From Anaerolineaceae bacterium (GTDB taxonomy: Bacteria > Chloroflexota > Anaerolineae > Anaerolineales > Anaerolineaceae), in contig JAIOTF010000372.1 in assembly GCA_021107195.1 (NCBI GenBank), forward strand, positions 1 to 6,178: a stretch of 6,178 nt of DNA, in the 5' to 3' direction. Under the pieces are notes generated by a model, which worked only from the letters and a program-made list of their open reading frames with translations, was not told where the DNA came from and did not search any database. The translations under genes and the position numbers were made by a program. This document shows, in pieces, positions 1-5,754 of this stretch (positions within the stretch are counted from its first letter, which is position 1; every line of letters starts with the position of its first letter).

Positions 1-50
1 CCGTAAACGTGCAAGGCGGCGCGTTATTCAAAAAATCGTTCTGAGCCCCA

Positions 51-93
51 CTGTCATTATGAATGAGGGAATATAATGCAATGTAGGTATAAT
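51..93 (+). promoter_or_regulatory. Possible sigma-70-type promoter(s) for the HIT gene
   Basis: Two perfect TATAAT hexamers lie at 72-77 and 88-93, about 80-95 bases ahead of the HIT start codon. A CTGTCA at 51-56 matches the -35 consensus TTGACA at four of six positions, but it sits only 15 bases from the first TATAAT. The second box has no clear -35, and neither has an extended -10 TG. The two boxes could be alternative start points or one real and one chance match. This is inferred from consensus matching alone. Confidence 0.3.
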
Positions 94-156
94 GTATGTT
101 GTGTGGAGTAGTAAGCAGTCCGGGTTGACTGGATAAAGTGAAGTTGGATGGCGTGC

Positions 157-161
157 GGAGG
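157..161 (+). promoter_or_regulatory. Ribosome binding site deciding the HIT start
   Basis: GGAGG at 157-161 lies 10 bases before the ATG at 172. It falls inside the reading frame that would begin at the upstream in-frame ATG at 148, which has no Shine-Dalgarno sequence of its own. This favours 172 as the start and drops eight residues. Confidence 0.75.
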
Positions 162-171
162 CAAAAACAAT

Positions 172-669
172 ATGAAGCAAATCTGGTCTCCATGGCGCAT
201 GGAATATATTATGGATCACTCACCCATGAAAGATTGTATTTTCTGTCAGGCCATACATCAGGCGGATGATACTGCCAACCTGATACTCTTTCGCGGTGAA
301 CGCGCCTTCGTGATCTTGAACCGCTATCCGTATACCAGCGGGCATTTGATGGTTGTGCCTTATGACCATTTTGCTTCTATCACGCAGTTGGAAACGGCAA
401 CCAGGGCGGAAATGATGGAATTATTGAGCAAAGTCGAGCAGGTGCTCGGCATTGAGTATCATCCTGATGGTTTCAATCTGGGGGCGAATATCGGAGAAGT
501 GGCCGGGGCGGGTGTGCTCGGGCATGTTCATTTTCATGTTGTGCCGCGCTGGGCGGCTGACGCCAATTTCATGACCTCGGTTGCCGAGACGCGCGTGCTG
601 CCGGAGGGTTTGGCGCAGACCTATCACCGGTTGAAAGAGAGTTGGGAGAATTTTGGGGCAGGAGAATAG
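172..669 (+). CDS. HIT family nucleotide hydrolase/phosphorylase (Ap4A phosphorylase-like)
   Basis: This 165-residue cytoplasmic protein belongs to the histidine triad superfamily, whose members cleave or phosphorolyse dinucleoside polyphosphates and nucleotide conjugates through a nucleotidyl-histidine intermediate. The triad is plain: G-H118-V-H120-F-H122-V-V-P-R-W, with H120 expected to be the nucleophile. Upstream are the family's N-R-Y-P-Y-x-S-G-H-L-M-V-V-P block (residues 50-63) and a G-F-N-L-G-x-N block (100-106). C22-x-x-C25 is the pair found in zinc-binding HIT members. The N-terminal W-S-P-W-R-M-E-Y-I and the F-M-x-V-x-x-T-R-V segment after the triad (133-142) resemble actinobacterial diadenosine tetraphosphate phosphorylases more than the short HINT proteins. 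Family membership is close to certain, but the exact substrate is not settled by sequence. The gene converges on gatB with 119 bases between the stop codons. Confidence 0.93.
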   Translation: MKQIWSPWRMEYIMDHSPMKDCIFCQAIHQADDTANLILFRGERAFVILNRYPYTSGHLMVVPYDHFASITQLETATRAEMMELLSKVEQVLGIEYHPDGFNLGANIGEVAGAGVLGHVHFHVVPRWAADANFMTSVAETRVLPEGLAQTYHRLKESWENFGAGE

Positions 670-715
670 ATTTGTAGTAGATGGTTTGTGGTTAATCAAA
701 AAAACACCCACCCAG

Positions 716-755
716 CCTCCCCCAAAAACCCCGGTTTTAAGGGAGGAGTTTTATT
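716..755. terminator. Likely bidirectional terminator between the convergent HIT and gatB genes
   Basis: A hairpin pairs CCTCCC (716-721) with GGGAGG (741-746). After a small internal loop, AAAAC (725-729) pairs with GTTTT (734-738) around a four-base loop. On the + strand it is followed by AGTTTTATT (747-755), a modest T tract that would end HIT transcription. On the - strand the hairpin is followed, after about 13 bases, by seven T (A run at 698-704 on +), which could serve gatB less ideally. Its place between two convergent stop codons supports the call. Confidence 0.6.
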
Positions 756-788
756 AAGTATTTACCTGTTAGCCTTTGCAGAAGGGGG

Positions 789-2225
789 TTATTGCTTGAG
801 TAATTCGCTCAGTATCTGGCGGGCCATTTGCGGGTCGGCTTTGCCGCGCATCTCGCGCATCACCTGGCCGACAAACCAGCCGATCAGGGATTCCTTGCCG
901 CTGCGGCAACTTTCCACTTCGGCAGGGTTACTATCGATGATCTTTTGACAGATTTCACGGATGGCAGAATCATCGCTGACTTGGGCCAGGCCTTCGGCCT
1001 CTACGATCTCGGCTGGTGACTTGCCGCTTTTCTCCACTTTTTTCAACAGCTTCTTGCCGATGGCGTTGTTGATTGCCTTGGCATCGACCAGTTTGAGGAT
1101 TTCGGCCAGGTGCTCGGGGCGCAAGCGCAGTTGGCTGGCGGGAATGTTGGCGTCGTTGAGCATGCGCATCACGTCATTCATTAGCCAGTTGGAGACCTGC
1201 TTGGCATCGCCGCCGTAAGCCTGGGCGGCAGCTTCGAAATATTCTGAAAGACTGCGCTCGCTGGTCAGCACCTCGGCGTCATATTCCGGCAGGGCATAAG
1301 TGTCCATGAAGCGTTGGCGGCGAGCCAGGGGCAGTTCGGGAAAATCGGCCAGGATGCGTTCTTTCCAGTCATCATCCAGATGGACGGGCAGCAGGTCGGG
1401 TTCACGGAAGTAGCGGTAATCGGCTTCGGTCTCTTTGGAGCGCATCTTGTGCAGGGATTTGCGGTTATCGTCCCAGTCAAGGGTCCAGGGCTTGATCTCG
1501 CCACCGGATTCGACTTCACGGATTTGACGCTCGGTTTCGACCAGAATAGCGGAGCGTACGGCATCGATCGAGTTGACATTCTTGATCTCGGTTTTGGTAT
1601 TGAGCTCAGCACTGCCTTTGGGGCGGATGGACACGTTGGCATCGCAGCGCAGGTGGCCTTTTTCCATATCGGCTTCGGAAATACCGAGCCAGCGCAAGAG
1701 CTGACGCAGGCGGGTCAGGTATTGAGCGGCTTCATCAGCTGAGCGGATGTCGGGATTGGTGACCATTTCCACCAGCGGCACGCCGCAGCGGTTGAAGTCG
1801 ATATAGCGTTTGCCTTTTTCGTTTTTGGTCTTGCCGGCGTCTTCTTCGAGGTGAAGTTTGTTGATCGTAACGCGGCGGGTGCGACCGTCCGGCATAGGCA
1901 GGTCAAGATAGCCGCCGACAGCGATAGGGCGGTCGTATTGTGTGATCTGATAGCCCTTGGGCAGGTCGGGGTAGAAATAATTCTTGCGGTCAAAGAAGGA
2001 CAGCGATTGCGGTTCGGCGTGCATGGCAGTGGCCAGGATGACGGCTTTTTCGACTGCGGCTTCGTTGGGTACAGGCAGCACACCGGGCAGGCCGGTGCAT
2101 ACCGGGCAGATGTTGGTGTTGGGAGGCTGTTCCCAGGAATCAGCTTTGCAGGAACAGAAGATTTTGGTTTGGGTGTTGAGCTGGATGTGGGTTTCCAGGC
2201 CAATGACAACTTCGTATTCGGTCAT
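789..2225 (-). CDS. gatB: Aspartyl/glutamyl-tRNA(Asn/Gln) amidotransferase subunit B
   Basis: This is the 478-residue B subunit of the GatCAB complex, which converts misacylated Glu-tRNA(Gln) and/or Asp-tRNA(Asn) to the amide form in the cytoplasm. GatB carries the kinase (transamidation) site and grips the tRNA. The N-terminal E-x-V-I-G-L-E-T-H block is present (residues 5-13). The zinc-site cysteines are C24-x-C26 and C40-x-x-C43. The family signature L-R-C-D-A-N-V-S-I-R-P is followed by K-T-E-I-K-N-V-N-S and then Y-R-Y-F-R-E-P-D-L. The last ~150 residues form the helical YqeY-like tail that binds the tRNA elbow. Length is normal and the frame is intact. The start lies at the conserved N-terminus, with a weak AAGAGA (2232-2237 on +) six bases ahead. 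gatA and gatC are not in the window, so the subunits are not in one visible operon. Confidence 0.98.
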   Translation of the reverse strand: MTEYEVVIGLETHIQLNTQTKIFCSCKADSWEQPPNTNICPVCTGLPGVLPVPNEAAVEKAVILATAMHAEPQSLSFFDRKNYFYPDLPKGYQITQYDRPIAVGGYLDLPMPDGRTRRVTINKLHLEEDAGKTKNEKGKRYIDFNRCGVPLVEMVTNPDIRSADEAAQYLTRLRQLLRWLGISEADMEKGHLRCDANVSIRPKGSAELNTKTEIKNVNSIDAVRSAILVETERQIREVESGGEIKPWTLDWDDNRKSLHKMRSKETEADYRYFREPDLLPVHLDDDWKERILADFPELPLARRQRFMDTYALPEYDAEVLTSERSLSEYFEAAAQAYGGDAKQVSNWLMNDVMRMLNDANIPASQLRLRPEHLAEILKLVDAKAINNAIGKKLLKKVEKSGKSPAEIVEAEGLAQVSDDSAIREICQKIIDSNPAEVESCRSGKESLIGWFVGQVMREMRGKADPQMARQILSELLKQ

Positions 2226-2266
2226 GTGAAATCTCTTTTTTTGTGGCTTGTTTGCGGTACAGGGGA

Positions 2267-2292
2267 ATTATACTGCATGTATTCAAGTTCAA
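2267..2292 (-). promoter_or_regulatory. Probable gatB promoter
   Basis: Read on the - strand, a perfect TATAAT occupies 2272-2267 and a TTGAAC occupies 2292-2287, about 40-70 bases ahead of the gatB start. The 14-base spacer is shorter than the usual 16-18, so the -35 assignment is weak. The -10 box and its position in a divergent intergenic region are the main support. Confidence 0.4.
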
Positions 2293-2309
2293 CGCGGAAA
2301 CACTTATTC

Positions 2310-2329
2310 AGCACTAATTTTGCAGTGCT
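2310..2329. repeat. Inverted repeat in the divergent intergenic region
   Basis: AGCACT (2310-2315) and AGTGCT (2324-2329) are exact inverted copies around an eight-base A/T-rich spacer. It lies between the probable gatB promoter and the GT-C start. It could be an operator half-site pair or a small hairpin in the GT-C leader. No regulator binding motif is recognised. Confidence 0.35.
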
Positions 2330-2351
2330 ATCAAATGAATATCAAATGAAT
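2330..2351 (+). repeat. Two tandem copies of ATCAAATGAAT before the GT-C gene
   Basis: The 11-base unit ATCAAATGAAT occurs at 2330-2340 and again, perfectly, at 2341-2351, directly next to the inverted repeat. The period is close to one helical turn, so a protein binding both units would sit on one face of the DNA. The second copy runs into a TATAAT at 2351-2356 and contains an in-frame ATG (2346) without a ribosome binding site. Whether it is regulatory or a simple duplication cannot be told from one sequence. Confidence 0.5.
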
Positions 2352-2356
2352 ATAAT

Positions 2357-2362
2357 AAAGGA
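2357..2362 (+). promoter_or_regulatory. Ribosome binding site deciding the GT-C start
   Basis: AAAGGA at 2357-2362 lies four bases before the ATG at 2367. The spacing is tight but workable. The in-frame ATG at 2346 has no purine-rich tract ahead of it, and the open frame further upstream runs antisense through gatB, so 2367 is the best start. Confidence 0.5.
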
Positions 2363-2366
2363 CAGG

Positions 2367-4187
2367 ATGAGCGATTTGTCAAGGAAGGATGAGAGCAAGC
2401 AGTCGGGATTGGTTGGCGGTTTGGCCTGGGCGGCTATTGGGTCAGGATTAACCGTGATCTTCTTTGCTTTGCTCCCGTATACTACGCTGAAAACACTCGT
2501 CGACTGCATGGCCGCAGACGGTCAGGCCGAAGTCTTTACCACACTGCTGCATAGCGGTTTGCGCTGGCTCTTTGGGTTCGCTGGCATGCTGCTGGCGGCG
2601 GGGGGATTGGTGATGGTACTGCATCCGCAAACCCTGGCATGGATGAAAGCAGAAACGCGACAGGTTTGGCCTGATTTGAGGCGTCTGGCGAGGGATTGTA
2701 ATCCGGCCCGGCTGCCTGCCGGTGAACGGTGGGCGCTGGCGGGGGTGATGGTCTTGTATGCGGCTTTGGCCATTACGTTCAGCTTGCGCATCCCGTTGCG
2801 CTACGATGAAGCCTATACCTATATGGAATTTGCCCGGCATTCTTTCTGGCAGGCGATTTCCGATTATCATGTCGTTAATAATCATCTTTTTCATACTTTG
2901 ACAGCACATTTTTCGACCCGGTTGTTTGGCGGTGGACAGCTTGCTTTGCGGCTGCCGGCGCTGGTAGCTGGGCTGCTGCTGGTGCCTGGGTTGTATGCCC
3001 TCGGGCGGCGAGTCTACAATGAGGGGATTGGGCTGGCTGCTGCCGGGATGTTTTCGCTTTCACCTGTATTAATGCTATACGCAACGAGCGCCCGCGGTTA
3101 TACATGGGTAATGCTATTTACGGTGTGGATGCTGCTGCTTGCGCTGCGCCTGCAAGAGGGCTGTGACCGGGCTGCCTGGCTGCTGTTGATCGTGTGCGGC
3201 GCATTGGGCGTATGGACGATCCCGGTGATGCTCTATCCGTTGGCGGTGGTCTACCTGTGGTTGTTCATTCAGGCCATTGTGCAACCGCCAGCGGGCATCC
3301 GCTTCCTGCGCCGCCTGGCGGGGCTGGTTTCCTCAGGCATGGCGATGGTGGCGCTGGCTCTCGTGCTGTACACGCCGGCCTTTGGTGAGGGCTGGCTGGC
3401 CGGGTTCCTGATGCGTAATTCAAAGAGTGCTCTTCCACCGGAGGTGTTTTACGCCAATTTGGGCGGGTGGATTCGGGCGCCATTTGAAGAATGGCTTGCT
3501 GGGTATCTTGTGCCAGTCGTGTGGCTGCTGTTGGCCGGATTGGTGTTCTCCCTGGTGTTGCACACTCGCTTGAGCCGCTGGCGTGTGCCTTTGCATATGG
3601 TTGCGGCGGCGGCCTTGTTTGTGATCCTGGCCATCCAGCGGCCGGAATCTTTAACCCGCATGTGGTCGTGGCTGGCGCCATTGTTCTTCCTGATGTGTAT
3701 GGCTGGCCTGTCCGGCGGTCTGACGCTGCTGTTACAGAAGCGCGAGCAGTTGTTGAAGGTGTTACCGGTGGTTATGCTGGTTCTGGGGATCAGCACCAGC
3801 GGGCTGGCTTTGATGGACCAATATGATAATCTTATTCAGCCGCCCGGATATGACGTCCCGCAGGTGACAGTGTATTTGCAATCGGTTTTGACGCCTGATG
3901 ATGTGGTGGTGGTGGCTCCCGGTACGGATGCGATCTATTGGCACACCTTTGATCAGGCAGGCATCCCGGAGACTGCCATCCGGGGGATCAAACAACGGCC
4001 GTTTCGCCGCGCATTGGTGATTGTTTATCCTGGGGGGCGCGAGACGCTGGAAGGCGTCCTGGAACAGGTCGGACCGGATGCAGTGTTTCTTGACCTCGAA
4101 ACGGCGCTCGTGATGCAGCGCTTCCCGGAAGCGGAAGTGTATGCGGTGGAAGCAGTGCATGATCGCGTGGAGGAAGCTTTTCCGTGA
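2367..4187 (+). CDS. GT-C fold membrane glycosyltransferase (GT39/ArnT-like, PMT_2 type)
   Basis: This is a 606-residue polytopic inner-membrane protein. Such enzymes use a lipid-phosphate-linked sugar and transfer it to a lipid, glycan or protein on the outer face of the membrane. About a dozen hydrophobic segments are visible, roughly at residues 20-37, 66-85, 122-141, 192-212, 222-240, 246-261, 270-303, 316-336, 380-398, 409-423, 433-453 and 463-482. After the third comes the acidic motif R-Y-D147-E148-A-Y, the usual catalytic/metal position of GT-C enzymes in the first large outer loop. It is followed by N-N-H-L-F-H (171-176), R-L-P-A-L (195-199), and S-A-R-G-Y (241-245), all typical of the PMT_2 family. 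The last ~120 residues are soluble and carry no recognised catalytic motif. The two segments ahead of the D-E loop helix are an N-terminal extension compared with short members. Acceptor and donor are unknown. The DUF362 gene follows 82 bases on, on the same strand, so co-transcription is possible. Confidence 0.85.
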   Translation: MSDLSRKDESKQSGLVGGLAWAAIGSGLTVIFFALLPYTTLKTLVDCMAADGQAEVFTTLLHSGLRWLFGFAGMLLAAGGLVMVLHPQTLAWMKAETRQVWPDLRRLARDCNPARLPAGERWALAGVMVLYAALAITFSLRIPLRYDEAYTYMEFARHSFWQAISDYHVVNNHLFHTLTAHFSTRLFGGGQLALRLPALVAGLLLVPGLYALGRRVYNEGIGLAAAGMFSLSPVLMLYATSARGYTWVMLFTVWMLLLALRLQEGCDRAAWLLLIVCGALGVWTIPVMLYPLAVVYLWLFIQAIVQPPAGIRFLRRLAGLVSSGMAMVALALVLYTPAFGEGWLAGFLMRNSKSALPPEVFYANLGGWIRAPFEEWLAGYLVPVVWLLLAGLVFSLVLHTRLSRWRVPLHMVAAAALFVILAIQRPESLTRMWSWLAPLFFLMCMAGLSGGLTLLLQKREQLLKVLPVVMLVLGISTSGLALMDQYDNLIQPPGYDVPQVTVYLQSVLTPDDVVVVAPGTDAIYWHTFDQAGIPETAIRGIKQRPFRRALVIVYPGGRETLEGVLEQVGPDAVFLDLETALVMQRFPEAEVYAVEAVHDRVEEAFP

Positions 4188-4259
4188 TGGGGGAGTAGAT
4201 AAGGCGCAGACCGCATAGTTTGCGATAGAATAAGGGAAATCATTATTGTTAATAAAAAA

Positions 4260-4265
4260 GAGGAG
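4260..4265 (+). promoter_or_regulatory. Ribosome binding site deciding the DUF362 start
   Basis: GAGGAG at 4260-4265 lies four bases before the ATG at 4270. A TTG at 4246 in the same frame is upstream of this site and would add eight residues with no Shine-Dalgarno of its own, so 4270 is preferred. The 82-base gap after the GT-C gene has no clear terminator and no convincing promoter. Confidence 0.7.
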
Positions 4266-4269
4266 CACC

Positions 4270-5382
4270 ATGGCAGAACAATCAAAAGTGTATTTCACCA
4301 ATTTGCGTACAAAACCGGGGTTTAATTTATTGGATAAGCTGGAAAAACTGATGCGCAAAGCCGGTGTAGAGTTGATTGATTTCAAGGAGCAATTTGTAGC
4401 AATCAAGATTCATTTTGGCGAACCGGGCAATCTGGCGTATATCCGCCCGAATTATGCGGCGCGGGTAGTCAAACTGGTGCGCGAGCTGGGCGGGCGACCG
4501 TTCCTGACTGATTCAAACACGCTGTATACCGGACGGCGGGCGAATGCGGTGGATCATCTGGAAAGTGCCATGGAGAATGGCTTCAACCGTATGGCGGTGG
4601 GCTGTGACGTGATCATTGCTGACGGCTTGAAGGGCACAGATTACCATGAGGTGGTCATTGAGCAAAAACACTGCCAGACAGCCAAGATCGGCGCCGCGAT
4701 TGCGGATGCTGATATCGTTATTTCCATGAGCCATTTCAAAGGACATGAGATGACCGGCTTTGGGGGGGCGCTCAAGAATTTGGGAATGGGCAGCGGTTCG
4801 CGCGGCGGCAAGCTGGAGATGCATTCGGCTTCCAAACCGGTGATCAAGCCGGAGAATTGTATTGGCTGCCGGATGTGTGTTCGCAGTTGCCCGGAACAGG
4901 CGATTTCAATGAATGCTGACAAGAAAGCGGTCATTGATTATGACTTGTGCGTGGGCTGCGGCCAGTGTGTGGCAGTTTGCCAGTATGACTCGGCGCAGGT
5001 GAAGTGGGATGCGGCTGCTGACAGCGCTGCAGAGAAGATCGCCGAGTATACGTTGGCAGTGGTGCAGGGAAAGCCAAATTTCCATGTCAATTTTATTATG
5101 GATGTTTCTCCAGATTGTGACTGTTGGAGCAATAATGATGCAGCGATCGTGCCGAACCTGGGAATCATGGCTTCCTTCGACCCGGTGGCCCTGGACCGTG
5201 CTTCAGCGGATATGGTGAATCAGGCTGTGGCATTGCAAGGCTGCAGATTGCAGGAGAAACATTTCCATGAAGGCGATGACAAATTCGGTACGATTCATGG
5301 AGATGTGGATTGGACTGCCGGGTTGTCGTATGCCGAGGTGATCGGCCTGGGTTCGCAGGATTATGAGTTGATCGAGGTTTAA
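4270..5382 (+). CDS. DUF362 domain protein with two 4Fe-4S ferredoxin motifs
   Basis: This 370-residue protein appears cytoplasmic, with no signal peptide or membrane segment. The order is: N-terminal DUF362 part (about 5-185) with K-I-H-F-G-E (46-51), a T-D-S-N-T-L-Y segment (80-86) and S-H-F-K-G-H (154-159); a bacterial ferredoxin insert (about 190-245); and the DUF362 C-terminal part (about 255-360) with C-D-C-W-S-N-N-D (283-290) and S-F-D-P-V-A-L-D (302-309). The first cluster motif is C197-x2-C200-x2-C203-x3-C207-P. The second is C227-x2-C230-x2-C233-x3-C237, followed by Q rather than the common P. All eight ligands are present, so two [4Fe-4S] clusters are expected. The two further cysteines C283 and C285 lie in the DUF362 core and could be metal ligands (inference). 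The biochemical role of this family is not established to my knowledge. Redox or electron-carrier work is likely, and the partner is unknown. Confidence 0.93.
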   Translation: MAEQSKVYFTNLRTKPGFNLLDKLEKLMRKAGVELIDFKEQFVAIKIHFGEPGNLAYIRPNYAARVVKLVRELGGRPFLTDSNTLYTGRRANAVDHLESAMENGFNRMAVGCDVIIADGLKGTDYHEVVIEQKHCQTAKIGAAIADADIVISMSHFKGHEMTGFGGALKNLGMGSGSRGGKLEMHSASKPVIKPENCIGCRMCVRSCPEQAISMNADKKAVIDYDLCVGCGQCVAVCQYDSAQVKWDAAADSAAEKIAEYTLAVVQGKPNFHVNFIMDVSPDCDCWSNNDAAIVPNLGIMASFDPVALDRASADMVNQAVALQGCRLQEKHFHEGDDKFGTIHGDVDWTAGLSYAEVIGLGSQDYELIEV

Positions 5383-5418
5383 GGTTTTGATTTTTCGGTA
5401 GGGTGGGTTCACATATTG

Positions 5419-5465
5419 TGTAGGGGCGTTTTGCAAAACGCCCCTACATGCAAATCGCCCCTATT
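5419..5465. repeat. Perfect 30-bp palindrome with a tandem copy of its right half
   Basis: TGTAGGGGCGTTTTG (5419-5433) is followed without a gap by its exact reverse complement (5434-5448). The right-hand 17 bases (5432-5448, TGCAAAACGCCCCTACA) are then repeated in tandem at 5449-5465 with 14 of 17 matches. The left arm can therefore pair with either right arm: tightly with the first, or with the second across a 17-base loop. GTAGGGGCG-type palindromes are, from general knowledge, dispersed intergenic repeats in several bacterial phyla, similar to REP elements or small MITEs. It lies 37 bases after the DUF362 stop and could stop or stabilise that transcript. No T tract follows on either strand, so it is not a standard intrinsic terminator. 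Confidence 0.75.
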
Positions 5466-5482
5466 ATGATTGGCGGGAAAAT

Positions 5483-5701
5483 ATGGAAGATTTTGTAGAC
5501 TTCTTGCTGCGCGCTAAACGCGAGACCAACGCCGCGGGCGCTTTTCCGCGGGCCGGAGGAATCCCGTTCAGGGAATCTTACATAGCGTTGTCAGTGGGAG
5601 GGGATGTGATGCGCTTTACTGGCCGTGAGGAGATCCTGTAAGAGAATGTGTTAATATATGAGCTGGTTTTCTATGGGGGCAGGGTGGTGCATTCGGGGTA
5701 A
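5483..5701 (+). pseudogene. Short interrupted reading frame, DUF5680-like remnant (tentative)
   Basis: An ATG at 5483 opens a 52-codon frame ending at TAA 5639-5641. The same frame then continues for 19 more sense codons to a second TAA at 5699-5701. The start M-E-D-F-V-D-F-L-L-R-A-K-R-E-T resembles the opening of DUF5680 domain proteins (F-L-x-x-A-K-x-x-T-Y). The two pieces around the stop, F-T-G-R-E-E-I-L and L-V-F-Y-G-G-R-V-V, resemble that domain's closing F-x-G-x-E-x-V followed by M-x-Y-x-G-x-V. Read through, it is about 72 residues against roughly 100 or more for the family as I recall it, so a central piece also seems to be missing. Only a weak GGGA (5475-5478) precedes the ATG. A decayed gene is the simplest reading. 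A real 52-residue protein or a sequencing error at the TAA are alternatives. The family match is from memory of motifs. Confidence 0.4.
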
Positions 5702-5717
5702 ATCAACCTTTGGAAAT

Positions 5718-5731
5718 GCTTGAAACCAAGC
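5718..5731. terminator. Weak hairpin after the GT4 gene
   Basis: GCTTG (5718-5722) and CAAGC (5727-5731) form a five-base stem around a four-base loop, about 24 bases past the stop of the - strand glycosyltransferase. On the - strand only ATTTCC follows, so the T tract is poor. It could help end that transcript, but the call is tentative. Confidence 0.25.
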
Positions 5732-5754
5732 CGCTAAGACTTTTGCAAGCGTAT

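Larger units (their letters stand above)
1..171. other. Leader region upstream of the HIT gene, no assignable gene
   Basis: No gene can be supported here. Two short + strand frames enter from the left edge. One ends at TAA 74-76 after 24 codons and is rich in Arg/Lys at its start. The other ends at TGA 42-44 after 13 codons. Either could be the tail of an upstream gene, but neither peptide is recognisable. The stretch from about 55 to 100 is A+T rich and holds two TATAAT boxes, at 72-77 and 88-93. The rest is the untranslated leader of the HIT gene, ending in a good ribosome binding site at 157-161. Confidence 0.4.

Noticed and set aside
2..76. Basic 24-codon tail entering from the left edge
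   Set aside because: It is too short to identify, and a second frame is also open at the edge. It may be the end of an upstream gene, but this cannot be supported.
148..171. Upstream in-frame ATG for the HIT gene
   Set aside because: It has no Shine-Dalgarno ahead of it, and the good GGAGG at 157-161 lies inside the extra stretch. The family-like N-terminus begins at 172.
28..219. 63-codon frame on the - strand over the HIT leader
   Set aside because: It overlaps the HIT start antisense, has no recognisable domain and has the look of a random translation.
1314..1742. Long + strand frames opposite gatB
   Set aside because: They are mirror frames of a G+C-rich conserved gene. The translations show no family motifs and gatB accounts for the sequence fully.
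1851..2366. Open frame running into the GT-C gene, antisense through the gatB 5' part
   Set aside because: It overlaps the conserved N-terminal coding sequence of gatB on the opposite strand and has no GT-C-like sequence. The ribosome binding site and membrane-protein start at 2367 explain the gene without it.
3762..4406. 214-codon - strand frame spanning the GT-C/DUF362 junction
   Set aside because: It overlaps two well-supported genes antisense. It is rich in His/Ile in a pattern expected from the reverse frame, with no domain.
5419..5448. Palindrome as a simple intrinsic terminator for the DUF362 gene
   Set aside because: Neither strand has a T tract after the stem, and the perfect zero-gap symmetry plus duplicated half fits a repeat element better.
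5383..5754. CRISPR array, tRNA or small RNA in the gene-poor stretch
   Set aside because: There is only one palindrome with one half copy, no regular spacers, and no cloverleaf or known RNA family signature seen.
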